Positions 33,418 through 41,817 of a DNA stretch of 64,000 bases are shown here, piece after piece. The notes below the pieces were generated by a model. It was not told the DNA's origin. It saw only the letters and a list, made by a program, of their open reading frames with translations, and made no database searches. Positions within the stretch are counted from its first letter, which is position 1. Every line of letters starts with the position of its first letter. Made by a program: the position numbers and the translations under genes. Origin of the DNA: CBDCPI01 sp965220245 (GTDB lineage: Bacteria > Chloroflexota > Dehalococcoidia > Lucifugimonadales > UBA3495); contig CBDCPI010000008.1 of the NCBI GenBank assembly GCA_965220245.1, positions 740,489-804,488 on the forward strand, written 5' to 3'.

Positions 33418-33475
33418 TCCCTTTCATCCTAACCTTCTCCCCAAAGAGAAGGGACTCTTTGAAACATCCTTTAAG
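33418..33475. repeat. Dispersed repeat, family A
   Basis: ctttcatcctaaccttctcc, then ccaaagagaagggactct, then gaaacatcctttaag. Same order of blocks as at 7745-7800. It sits between livG and livF within the operon. Confidence 0.65.
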
Positions 33476-33501
33476 AACCCACGAGCCAAATCGGAGAGTT
33501 C

Positions 33502-34221
33502 ATGCTGCTAGAGTTGGTAGACGTATCCGTCCGTTACGGGGCGGTAGTGGCCCTGGATGAAGTATCGGTAGGGATCGAAAAGGGCGAGGTCGTGGCGGTG
33601 ATGGGCCCCAACGGGGCCGGGAAGTCGACGGTCCTCAAGGCTATCATGGGGCTGGCGCCGGTGGTTGCGGGACGGGTCTACTGGCGGGAAAACCCGCTGG
33701 CGGCAGCCACCCACGAGATAGTCAAGGAGGGCATCTCCTTCGTCCCCCAAGGCCGGCGCGTATTCACCCACCTCACCATCGAAGAGAACCTGGAGATGGG
33801 TTGTTTGTACCTGAACGACCGGGCGGAGAAAGAGCGCCGGATGGACTCGGTCATAGAGCTTTTCCCCGTCCTGGACCAGAAGCGCCGGGACCTAGCCAGC
33901 CAGATGTCGGGCGGGCAGCAACAAATGCTGGCCTTGGGCCGCGGGCTGATGGCTGCTCCGGAGATGCTATTGCTGGATGAACCCACCCTGGGCCTCGCGC
34001 CTATTGTGGTGAAAGAGGTGTTCCAAAAGGTCGCGGAAATCAGCGACAGGCTCCAGACCACCATCTTCGTCGTCGAGCATAACATCAAAGGCGTCTTGGA
34101 CATCGTGGACCGGGCCTACATCCTAGACAAGGGCCGCGTGGTCCACAACGGCAGCCCCGAATCGGTCCGCGAGACCAACATCCTGACCGAAGTCTTCCTG
34201 GGCAAAGTAAACACGGGGTAA
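33502..34221 (+). CDS. livF: Branched-chain amino-acid ABC transporter ATPase (LivF type)
   Basis: 239 residues. Walker A MGPNGAGKSTVLKAIMG, GISFVPQGRRVFTHLTIEEN (LivF hallmark), signature QMSGGQQQMLALGRGLMAAP, Walker B MLLLDEPTLGLAP, FVVEHNI switch. Last gene of the liv-type cluster. A dispersed repeat separates it from livG. Confidence 0.92.
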   Translation: MLLELVDVSVRYGAVVALDEVSVGIEKGEVVAVMGPNGAGKSTVLKAIMGLAPVVAGRVYWRENPLAAATHEIVKEGISFVPQGRRVFTHLTIEENLEMGCLYLNDRAEKERRMDSVIELFPVLDQKRRDLASQMSGGQQQMLALGRGLMAAPEMLLLDEPTLGLAPIVVKEVFQKVAEISDRLQTTIFVVEHNIKGVLDIVDRAYILDKGRVVHNGSPESVRETNILTEVFLGKVNTG

Positions 34222-34297
34222 GTAACTGAGGTGTGCAATCTCTGGTTTTCCATGCTAATCTCCGATTTATAGAGAGCGATTAGTGAGATTGGCTAGG

Positions 34298-34573
34298 ATG
34301 AACGTAATGACAACCGGGGACCAAATCAACGCCGCCGAGGTGTGGCGCGCAATAGGACGGCTCGAAGGCGATACCACTGCGCTCAAAGAAGGCCAGCGAG
34401 AACTCCAAGCAGGCCAGCGAGAACTCCAAGCAGGCCAGCGAGAACTCCAAGCTGCCCTGCAAGCCGGGCTGCGGAGCGTGAACCAGCGAGTTGACCGGCT
34501 TTTCTACGCCATGCTTGCCGTCGGCGGCGCTCTGTTGACGGCCATCTTTGCCAGCCGTTTCATTGGCAGTTGA
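34298..34573 (+). CDS. Small coiled-coil protein with C-terminal membrane helix
   Basis: 91 residues. Residues about 20-65 are a heptad-rich helix containing three copies of the 7-residue unit GQRELQA, encoded by 21-bp repeats at about 34389-34455. Residues about 70-88 (LFYAMLAVGGALLTAIFASR) form a membrane helix. Function unknown; similar to small tail-anchored coiled-coil proteins. Start uncertain (GTG 34283, ATG 34298 or ATG 34307). Confidence 0.55.
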   Translation: MNVMTTGDQINAAEVWRAIGRLEGDTTALKEGQRELQAGQRELQAGQRELQAALQAGLRSVNQRVDRLFYAMLAVGGALLTAIFASRFIGS

Positions 34574-34593
34574 GGGTTCCCATACTAGCGGTA

Positions 34594-34674
34594 ATGGAAA
34601 TGTCGAGTATGGAGCAGCGATTAGTAAAGATTGGCGAGGCGGCGGCGATGCTCGGCAGCAAGGGGCGCCTCTAA
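34594..34674 (+). pseudogene. Possible remnant of an excisionase/MerR-type HTH gene
   Basis: 26 codons. After a short start it reads LVKIGEAAAMLGSKGRL and stops; L-V-K-I-G-E-A-A-x-M-L-G is the usual opening of MerR/excisionase winged helices (normally continued by VS). Likely a decayed fragment. Its stop overlaps the end of the convergent aldolase gene. Confidence 0.3.
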
Positions 34675-35807
34675 GAGGGATCGGTCAGTGCGCGACTAAA
34701 GGCCTGGAAAATGGCGTCGTTGGACTTGCGAAGGATGGTAGTGTTCACGGTTAGCTGGGTGATGTCGCCGGCGCCTTCGTCAGGATATAGTAGTATTTCG
34801 TCATCACGCAGGCGGTGCATTACCTGGTCGGCATCTACGGGGGGTGCAAAGGACAGGGAGAAGATGTTGGAGCCGTGCACAAACTCTCCGACATGAATAC
34901 CCGGCAGCTTATTGAGCCTCTGGAACAGGTCTCGGCCCTGGCTCATGGCCCGCTGAAATCGCTCCTCGAATCCCGCGACTCCCCTGAGGGCCAGGCTAGC
35001 GGCCATGAAGGAAGAGGCCAGTCCGCCGCCGAACATCCTTCGGGTGTGGAACATTCCATCCAGGTGTAGGTGGGCGCCAGCGAGGACCGCTCCAAAGGGC
35101 GCCCCCAAGTACTTGTACAGCGACACGTAAACGGTGTCGAACAGCGCGGCGTAGTCTTTCAAGCTAATACCGGTGGCAGCGGACATCATGTAGAGCCGAG
35201 CGCCGTCCAAGTGGGTCCCAATGCCCAGGGTCTTGCAGTAGTCAGCGATGGCTTTCATTTCCGGGAAGGGAACGACTTGCCCTCTTTGGCGGCGCACCGG
35301 ACTCTCGATCATGACCGCGCCGACGGGGTTGTCCACCCTTCCCGCCGAGGCTTCGTGGACGGACTGCTTGAGCTCTTCCAGGGTGAAATGCGGTCTTCCC
35401 GTAGCCAAGGGAATGAGATTGATCCCGCTTAGCTGGGTGACGCAGTCTCCGCTGTCGTGATACAGGTGGCATTGTTCTTGGACGATGGCCCGGGCTCTGC
35501 TGCCGCAGAACGCCCTGAGGGCTAGGTGGTTGGCCAAGGTCCCCGTGGGCATGAATATAGCGGTTTCTTTACCCAGTACCGCGGCGAAGTGGGCTTCCAG
35601 CCTGGCTACGTCGCCACCCAGGGAATAGGAGTCTGGCGCAATGCCGGACTCGGCTTCTACGGCCGCTAATTGGCGCAGCATCGTTTGCGGCGTTTTCGGT
35701 TCGCCATCCCCCCTGAAGACGACGGCGGTCTCGGTCTCCAGGGAGACGGGGACTTCTAGGGTGGCAGTCTTCCATTCTTCGGTGGTTCCTGCGGCTAAAC
35801 CGGCCAT
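34671..35807 (-). CDS. Threonine aldolase-like PLP enzyme (beta-eliminating lyase family)
   Basis: About 378 residues from ATG 35807. Motifs: FRGDGEPKTPQTMLRQLAAV, AIFMPTGTLANHLALRAFCG, GAVMIESPVRRQRGQVVPF, THLDGARLYMMSAATG, and PLP lysine in DTVYVSLYKYLGAPFGAVLA. This fits the low-specificity L-threonine aldolase family (threonine/allo-threonine to glycine and acetaldehyde). The frame stays open to 35990, but the extension looks unlike the family. Exact substrate uncertain. Confidence 0.85.
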   Translation of the reverse strand: MAGLAAGTTEEWKTATLEVPVSLETETAVVFRGDGEPKTPQTMLRQLAAVEAESGIAPDSYSLGGDVARLEAHFAAVLGKETAIFMPTGTLANHLALRAFCGSRARAIVQEQCHLYHDSGDCVTQLSGINLIPLATGRPHFTLEELKQSVHEASAGRVDNPVGAVMIESPVRRQRGQVVPFPEMKAIADYCKTLGIGTHLDGARLYMMSAATGISLKDYAALFDTVYVSLYKYLGAPFGAVLAGAHLHLDGMFHTRRMFGGGLASSFMAASLALRGVAGFEERFQRAMSQGRDLFQRLNKLPGIHVGEFVHGSNIFSLSFAPPVDADQVMHRLRDDEILLYPDEGAGDITQLTVNTTILRKSNDAIFQAFSRALTDPS

Positions 35808-35992
35808 GAGAGAGCGTCCTGCGAGCGGATTGATTAAGCCGTGGTCGAGAACATTGAGGATGGTAACCGGAGGAGTTCGGCCAGTCAACCAAGTTTGGTT
35901 GGGGTAAGTGTTCAGACTTGGGTAGATGAGTTGGCCGAAAGCCCCATCCTTTATCCTGATGATAATGCCATAACAACATTGTGACGCCATAC

Positions 35993-36105
35993 CGTCATTC
36001 CGGCCTTGAGCCGAAATCCAGAAGCGTTTGCGACGAGCAACGTTCTTTATCCTTGGGACTTCTGGATTCCCACCTGCGCGGGAATGACGAGCTCGGAGGG
36101 CCGGA
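35993..36105. repeat. Dispersed repeat, family C
   Basis: cgtcattccggccttgagcc-gaaatccag at one end and ggacttctggattcccacct-gcgcgggaatgac at the other form an imperfect inverted pair. The region up to 36240 has no gene. Confidence 0.6.
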
Positions 36106-36240
36106 ATGACTCATCAAGTCTGAACAGTTCGGGTTGGGGTCCGGTTGCCCTGGCTTAACGTCGTTGCTACACTGGCGACGGGTTGCCGATGCCCTAACCC
36201 AATTCCCTAAACCCAATCCAATAAAGGTTGGTGACGTTCA

Positions 36241-37257
36241 ATGAAACTGTTGAGTTACGACCCCGGCACCGGGCCCCGGTGCGGCGTCCTTCAAGACGGG
36301 GATGTGGTGGATGTGGCGGCGCTGTTGGGAACCCAACAGCCGTTGGCCGATGTGCGCGCCCTGCTGGACTTGGGTGATTCGCCCGTTGACCGGGTGGGGG
36401 ACGCCTTGGCTTCCAACATCCCGGCGCCCCGAATACCCTTAACTGAAGTCCGGCTGCGCGCCCCGGTGCTGCAACCGCCCACCATTCGAGACTGTATCGC
36501 TTACGAGGAACACGCCACTTCCCAGGGCACCCGGGAATTAGATGAGGTATGGTACCGCCTGCCGGTGTTCTACTTCTCCAATCCGCTTGTAGTTTACGGG
36601 CCGGATGAAGAGGTCCCATATCCCTCGGCGTCGCAACAGTTGGACTACGAGCTGGAAATTGGGGCGGTCATCGGCCGGGCCGGGACCGACGTTGCCGAGT
36701 CCGAGGGCCTGCAATACATCGCCGGTTTCTGCATCTTCAATGACTGGAGCGCCCGGGACCTGCAATTCGACGAGATGACCTTCGGGCTGGGCCCGGCCAA
36801 GGGGAAAGACTCGGCGTCGTCATTGGGACCTTGGGTGGTCACCACCGACGAATTGGCCCCCCATATTAAAGACGGCCGGTTGGACTTGAAGTGTCACGTG
36901 ACGGTCAACGGCGACTCTTGGCTGCGGGACTCGGAGACCGCCGCCGCCTACTACAGTTGGGGAGAGATCATCGAGCGAGCCAGCAAGGACAGCCGCATCG
37001 CCCCCGGCGACGTAATCGGCAGCGGCACCGTGGGCGGCGGCTCCATCCGCGAGTCGATCCGCAAGGGCTATGAAACCGCCCGGTGGCTAGAACCCGGTGA
37101 CGCGGTGGAGCTAGAGGTCGAGCACATCGGGGCCTTACGCAACACTCTCGGCCCTAGGAAGAACGTCAACCCCAATTACCGGTACGGTCCGAAGAACCCG
37201 ACGGCCACCCCGGAGCGCGGCTCGGCCCGGGACTACCGATACCAGCGAAGCCAGTAG
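36241..37257 (+). CDS. Fumarylacetoacetate hydrolase-family protein
   Basis: 338 residues. The N-terminal small domain is followed by the FAH catalytic fold: DCIAYEEHATS, LDYELEIGAVIGRAGTDV (metal-binding Glu residues), FCIFNDWSARDLQFDEM, and GDVIGSGTVGGGS. Members hydrolyse or decarboxylate acylpyruvates or 2-hydroxyhepta-dienedioate in aromatic catabolism. AGGTTGGTGA lies before the ATG. Specificity unknown. Confidence 0.88.
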   Translation: MKLLSYDPGTGPRCGVLQDGDVVDVAALLGTQQPLADVRALLDLGDSPVDRVGDALASNIPAPRIPLTEVRLRAPVLQPPTIRDCIAYEEHATSQGTRELDEVWYRLPVFYFSNPLVVYGPDEEVPYPSASQQLDYELEIGAVIGRAGTDVAESEGLQYIAGFCIFNDWSARDLQFDEMTFGLGPAKGKDSASSLGPWVVTTDELAPHIKDGRLDLKCHVTVNGDSWLRDSETAAAYYSWGEIIERASKDSRIAPGDVIGSGTVGGGSIRESIRKGYETARWLEPGDAVELEVEHIGALRNTLGPRKNVNPNYRYGPKNPTATPERGSARDYRYQRSQ

Positions 37258-37401
37258 CCACAGGTCGGTAGCCAGAAGCTAAACACCTACCGGACAGCGC
37301 CAATGACCGGGGGAGCGCTGGCCGTCTGCTATCCTACGGATACCGCGGCGCGCTTCAGGTAGAGGGTCGGCGGCACTATTACTTCGCTGGAGGTGACCGG
37401 C

Positions 37402-38544
37402 GTGTACACCTCGTTCACCATCAAAAATTTTCGCTGCTTCGAAAACCTCACCATCGAACCCTTGGCCCGGGTCAACCTGATCGCTGGCAAAAACAACATG
37501 GGCAAGACGGCCCTGTTGGAAGCGCTGTGGCTGCACTCAGGGCCGAATATTCCAGACTTGGGCGTTCGGCTTGCCAGCTTTCGGGGCGTTCAAGGACAGG
37601 ACCCACGACGGTTCTTGCATGACCTTTTCTTCAACTTTGATTCTGAACGAACGATCACCTTGTCTTCGCTATTGGATACCGGAAACGGCAATCCCCGCAA
37701 CCTGAAGATAGAATCAAGGCCATTGAGTTCCGCCCACATCCCCATTCCAGCGACAAGCGCACCGTTTGCGATTCCAAGGGGTTCCCAGGAGCCGGATGTT
37801 TCTGCGGCGTCGAGTTCCGAAATAGTCTTAGACTACACGGATGAGCTTGGCAACAACTACGTCTCTACCGCATGGTTGGCGGTAAACCTTAACCAACCCA
37901 TTCCATTTATTAACCCGTTACCGGGAGTGGCGCTAGAAAGCCTGGGGATAGTGAAACAGCAGGCGAAGATGCCTCGACGTCCCTCCTCGATCTTTCTGAG
38001 TCCTCGCCTTCGAGCGAACCCCAATGAAGAACTGGCAAGGTTTGGCGAAGCGGAGTTGGCTGGCTTCGCCAATCGGATCGTGGACTGCCTTAGGGTGGTT
38101 GACCCCAGGGTCCATCGGCTTACCACAATAGCTGCGGGGCCGGTTCCAATGCTATATGCCGACGTTGGCCTAGGCCGTCTAGTGCCCTTGGGGTTTATGG
38201 GCGACGGTATCGGTCGGCTGCTGTCCATGGTCTTGGCTTTTCACAGCGCGCAAGATGGCACGATACTAATTGACGAGATCGAAAACGGTCTGCACCATAC
38301 GGTGATGCCGGAGGTCTGGAAGAACCTGAATTGGCTATCCCAGGAATTCAACGTGCAGGTGTTCGCCACCACCCACAGCTACGAGTGCATGATCGCCGCG
38401 CGAGATGCCTTCAAGGCCAACGAGGACCAGAATTTTCACATTCACCGCTTGGGCCGCCGGTGGGGGGAAGATTGGATTACAGCTACCACCTACCCGTTTG
38501 AGGCCCTCGACTTCACCTTGGACTTCCCGGCCGAAATCCGGTGA
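37402..38544 (+). CDS. AAA/OLD-like ATPase of a two-gene defence-type module
   Basis: 380 residues, SMC/OLD-like ATPase (AAA_15/AAA_21 type): YTSFTIKNFRCFENLTIEPL at the start, Walker A LIAGKNNMGKTALLEALWL, signature-like FMGDGIGRLLSMVLAF, Walker B TILIDEIENGLHHTVMPEVW, and a switch His in VFATTHSYECM. GTG 37402 follows GGAGGTGA. The nuclease domain of full OLD proteins is absent; instead a TOPRIM-type DUF3226 gene overlaps it by 4 bp. ATPase plus separate TOPRIM is the architecture of PARIS (AriA/AriB) and similar anti-phage systems. Confidence 0.8.
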   Translation: MYTSFTIKNFRCFENLTIEPLARVNLIAGKNNMGKTALLEALWLHSGPNIPDLGVRLASFRGVQGQDPRRFLHDLFFNFDSERTITLSSLLDTGNGNPRNLKIESRPLSSAHIPIPATSAPFAIPRGSQEPDVSAASSSEIVLDYTDELGNNYVSTAWLAVNLNQPIPFINPLPGVALESLGIVKQQAKMPRRPSSIFLSPRLRANPNEELARFGEAELAGFANRIVDCLRVVDPRVHRLTTIAAGPVPMLYADVGLGRLVPLGFMGDGIGRLLSMVLAFHSAQDGTILIDEIENGLHHTVMPEVWKNLNWLSQEFNVQVFATTHSYECMIAARDAFKANEDQNFHIHRLGRRWGEDWITATTYPFEALDFTLDFPAEIR

Positions 38545-39167
38545 TGGTTAATCCAAGACCCCAGCAGTTTGACCTAGTCCAGGACTCCCTCTTGCTGGTA
38601 GAAGGAATTGACGACCTGAGATTCGCTAGGGCACTTCTTGCGTGGTTGGATAAGTCGAATATTCAATTGGTCGCCGTCGGAGGAATCAGTAGATTCCGTC
38701 CTTTCCTGGCTGACATCCTTACCAAGCACCCGGACTTCGACCGGTTGCGCAGCCTGGGCATCATGCGGGATGCCGACGAGAACGCCTCATCCACGTTCCA
38801 GAGCCTTAGTGACGCGCTGATGGTATCTCAACTCCCCGCGCCGTCGCAGCCGTGGCAAGTCGAACAAGAAGGTCAACTTAGGGTCTCGTTGGCTATACTG
38901 CCCGATGGGGTGTCTCCCGGTAACTTGGAAGACCTGTGTCTCCGGTCGTTGGCAGGTCGGCAGGAGCTTGTGTGCGTTGAGCAATATATGACCTGCATCG
39001 AGAGTAACGGCCAAGCCCATCGGCAACCCAGCAAAGCAAGGCTCCACGCCTTTTTAGCCGCCGGGGGCGATCCTGGCCTCCGTATCGGCGAGGCGGCGGA
39101 TGCCGGTGTTTGGGACTGGGAGTTGGACGCCTTCCGGCAACTTGCTGATTACCTGCGTGGGCTGTAG
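38541..39167 (+). CDS. DUF3226 TOPRIM-like protein
   Basis: 208 residues. SLLLVEGIDDLRFARALLAW gives the TOPRIM Glu (LVEG-x-DD); LGIMRDADENASSTFQSL gives the D-x-D-type acidic pair after a hydrophobic strand. LCLRSLAGRQELVCVEQYMT and KARLHAFLAAGGDPGLRIGE are typical of DUF3226. Overlap of 4 bp with the ATPase implies coupled translation and a joint function, probably nuclease effector plus ATP-driven sensor. Family placement is by motif; defence role is by analogy. Confidence 0.75.
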   Translation: MMVNPRPQQFDLVQDSLLLVEGIDDLRFARALLAWLDKSNIQLVAVGGISRFRPFLADILTKHPDFDRLRSLGIMRDADENASSTFQSLSDALMVSQLPAPSQPWQVEQEGQLRVSLAILPDGVSPGNLEDLCLRSLAGRQELVCVEQYMTCIESNGQAHRQPSKARLHAFLAAGGDPGLRIGEAADAGVWDWELDAFRQLADYLRGL

Positions 39168-39220
39168 GCGGTCCTAACCAGCCCACGCCGTATTTCCGAT
39201 AGCTTACTCTGATAGGTGGG

Positions 39221-40765
39221 CTACCGGCCTTCTTTGATGAAATCGGAGATGCGCTCGGCAATCATGATGGTGCTAACGTTGGTGTTGGCCCGGGGCGTGT
39301 CCGGCATAATAGAAGCGTCGGCCACATTGAGCCCTTCGACGCCGTGGACCCGGCCGTACTGGTCGACCACGGCCATGGGGTCCGACGCCGGGCCCATCTT
39401 GCAGGTGCCCACCAAGTGCTGGGAGGTCCGGACCATCTTGTGCAGCCAAGCGTCTAGGGCCTCGTCGGAAGCCAGGTCTTCGTCGGTGGGGTCGAGACGC
39501 TGCTTCATGATCCCCCGGTAGGCCTCGCTCTCCGTCAGCCGCACCACCAGCCGAACGCCGTCGCGGAGGCGTTCGATGTCGCTGTCGTTTTCGAGGAAGT
39601 GGTACTCCAAGAGTGGCTGGTCGTGGGGGTCGGCGGAGGTCAAGGTGACCTGGCCCGATCCTTGGGCCAAGTTTAGAATGACCGACATGCGGAAGTCCTC
39701 GCCCGGGCCGGTAAGGTCGCCCATGGGAGTCGAGAAAGTGGTCGGAAAGAGCACCATGTCGTTCCGCAGAGCGGACCCGGTGGCGGTGTACCGCAGGCCC
39801 AGTTGGCTCCGCGGCGCCTCGAAATTCATCGGGAAATCGTCCTGGGCGCTGAAGGCGATGCCGACCTGGGGATGGTCTCGGTAGTTTTGTCCCACTCCGG
39901 GCAGGTCGTGTACTACCGGGATGCCCAGGCTGGAAAGGTGGTTCTGCGGTCCGATACCTGAGTGCATCAGTATGTGGGGCGAGGCGATGGAGCCAGCGGA
40001 GAGGACGATCCGTTCGGCTTCCACGACGAAGGTCTCGCCGCCGCTCTCCACCTCCACTCCGGTGGCCCGCTTGCCCTCGAAAAGGATGCGGGTGGTCAGG
40101 GCATTGGGCCGGATGGTCAGGTTGAGCCGGTGCCGAATTGGGTTGATGTAGGAAAGGGCAGTGCTCAGGCGAACCCCGTCAACGTTGTTAAAGGGTAACG
40201 GGCTCACACCGGTGGAATCGGGATTGTTCATGTCCTGCCCGGACACGAAGCCCTCGGCAACGCAGGCCTGCTGGAACGCGTGCATCAGCGGCTCCCAGGC
40301 CTCTTCCTTATGGCGGCGCACCCTCATAGGGCCGTCGTTGCCGTGGAAGTCGTCGCGGATGTCTTGGTCGGCTTCCATGCGGCGGAAGAAGGGAAGCAAC
40401 TTCACGTACTCCCACTCGTCGTTGCCTTGGGCGGCCCACGAGTCGTAGTCCTCGGGCAAGCCCCGCAAGAACACTTGGCCGTTGATGGCGCTGGTGCCTC
40501 CCACCACCTTGCCCCGGGGCGCGTACATGTCGTTGGGGCGGTCGGGTGTCGGCTTGCCCACAAAGGACCAGTTGTGCGGCGAGTCGTGGAGCGAGGCCAG
40601 TTCCGACTGATAGCCGTTCTTGAGGGCTTCCGGGTAAGTTTCGATATCGGGATAATCGGGCCCGGCCTCCAGCAGCAGGACCGACCGGCCGGGGTCTTCA
40701 CACAATCGGGCCGCCATAGCGCATCCGGCCGACCCGGCGCCGATAACAATCACATCGTATTTCAT
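39221..40765 (-). CDS. GMC-family FAD oxidoreductase
   Basis: 514 residues. FAD-binding VIVIGAGSAGCAMAARLCED at the N-terminus, GMC signature 1 region GGTSAINGQVFLRGLPEDYD, signature 2 region IVLSAGSIASPHILMHSGIG, and the C-terminal active-site part HLVGTCKMGPASDPMAVVD and ANTNVSTIMIAERISDFI. Choline-dehydrogenase/alcohol-oxidase type; acceptor and substrate unknown. ATG 40765 preceded by AGGTGTGA. Confidence 0.9.
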   Translation of the reverse strand: MKYDVIVIGAGSAGCAMAARLCEDPGRSVLLLEAGPDYPDIETYPEALKNGYQSELASLHDSPHNWSFVGKPTPDRPNDMYAPRGKVVGGTSAINGQVFLRGLPEDYDSWAAQGNDEWEYVKLLPFFRRMEADQDIRDDFHGNDGPMRVRRHKEEAWEPLMHAFQQACVAEGFVSGQDMNNPDSTGVSPLPFNNVDGVRLSTALSYINPIRHRLNLTIRPNALTTRILFEGKRATGVEVESGGETFVVEAERIVLSAGSIASPHILMHSGIGPQNHLSSLGIPVVHDLPGVGQNYRDHPQVGIAFSAQDDFPMNFEAPRSQLGLRYTATGSALRNDMVLFPTTFSTPMGDLTGPGEDFRMSVILNLAQGSGQVTLTSADPHDQPLLEYHFLENDSDIERLRDGVRLVVRLTESEAYRGIMKQRLDPTDEDLASDEALDAWLHKMVRTSQHLVGTCKMGPASDPMAVVDQYGRVHGVEGLNVADASIMPDTPRANTNVSTIMIAERISDFIKEGR

Positions 40766-40967
40766 CTTCACACCTGTTTCGAAAAGATAGGTCACAGACA
40801 GGGCTTGCGCTGGCTAGGATAAGGCAAAGATGGGGGAGTGTTCAAGCTGAAGCCCGGTACCCACCCTCAACCCCGCCGAAATTAACCACGGAGCGGACAG
40901 GACGCACCGGGAAACGCCGCTGGGGGTGCAGAACGGACTTCCGTGGAGACCGGGACACGGCGGAGGG

Positions 40968-41699
40968 CTACCGCTCTTGTAAACGGCGAAGCTCTTCCTG
41001 TAGCCGCTCCACCTCCGTCTGGGCTGCGTCCCGCTCTGCGGCAGTCTGGCGATGGGCGGCGCGCTCTTCGCCGATGCTGTGGAGGTAACGGCCGGTCTTG
41101 CGGTCGTAGTACAGCAGCCGCTCGCCTTGGGCGCACAAGCACAGGTCCAGCGCTGGGCTGTAACCCCAAAGCATCCCGTCCTCTTCGAGGGTCAACTCAA
41201 CGGCCTGATAGGCCCCATCCCCCAGAATGTCCCCCGCCAGCGGGTAGCCGTACAGGGCGCCGCCGGTGGGGTCGAAGCGCCAGTATTCGCCAATCCCGAT
41301 TTCCGCGTACAGGACCCGCTTGTCGCCGATGTCCCGTCCCCGGGTGGTTTCCGAGGCCACTTCCAGAGCAAAGTCCGGGGGCTTGCCCGTTTCGTGGATG
41401 ACATACCCCCGGCGTCCCCGGATGGATTCAGTGTCTACGTCGAAGACGATGTAGAGGTCGGGGCGTGTGCGGCGGCGCTCCATGTCGCCGGGGTCGTAGA
41501 ACACGAAGCCGCCGGAATCCACCAGCACGTCGGGCTGCCCGGAGAAATGGTCCCGCAGCAGGTGGTCGGATTCCGCGATGGGTCCGGCTTGCAGCATACT
41601 TTCCCGCAAGTGTTCGGGCTGAGGGCAGACGTAGCCTTCGGGAAGAATCTTCCGGTAGGGCAGGAACAGGGCGGTGGATTTTGAGACTCTGGAGGTCAT
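40968..41699 (-). CDS. Uma2-family (DUF820) endonuclease-like protein
   Basis: 243 residues. A PD-(D/E)XK-type core with RRRTRPDLYIVFDVD and PPDFALEVASETTRGRDIGD, then KRVLYAEIGIGEYWRFDPTG, the Uma2 hallmark. The C-terminal 40 residues form a charged coiled coil (AAERDAAQTEVERLQEELRR). These families are abundant in cyanobacteria and Chloroflexota; biochemical role unproven. ATG 41699 chosen; longer frame possible. Confidence 0.8.
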   Translation of the reverse strand: MTSRVSKSTALFLPYRKILPEGYVCPQPEHLRESMLQAGPIAESDHLLRDHFSGQPDVLVDSGGFVFYDPGDMERRRTRPDLYIVFDVDTESIRGRRGYVIHETGKPPDFALEVASETTRGRDIGDKRVLYAEIGIGEYWRFDPTGGALYGYPLAGDILGDGAYQAVELTLEEDGMLWGYSPALDLCLCAQGERLLYYDRKTGRYLHSIGEERAAHRQTAAERDAAQTEVERLQEELRRLQER

Positions 41700-41817
41700 T
41701 ACGGGCCTCGCGGCGGAGGAGTTGGGGAGACTACAGGGTGAATGATAGCAAAAAGGGATGCCTTGCTCCACGGTGAACAGACACAGATCGGCGATGTACC
41801 CCGCAACCCCGTTCCGG

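Noticed and set aside
34389..34455. 21-bp repeats considered as CRISPR or iterons
   Set aside because: They are in frame, contiguous and encode a coiled-coil heptad unit.
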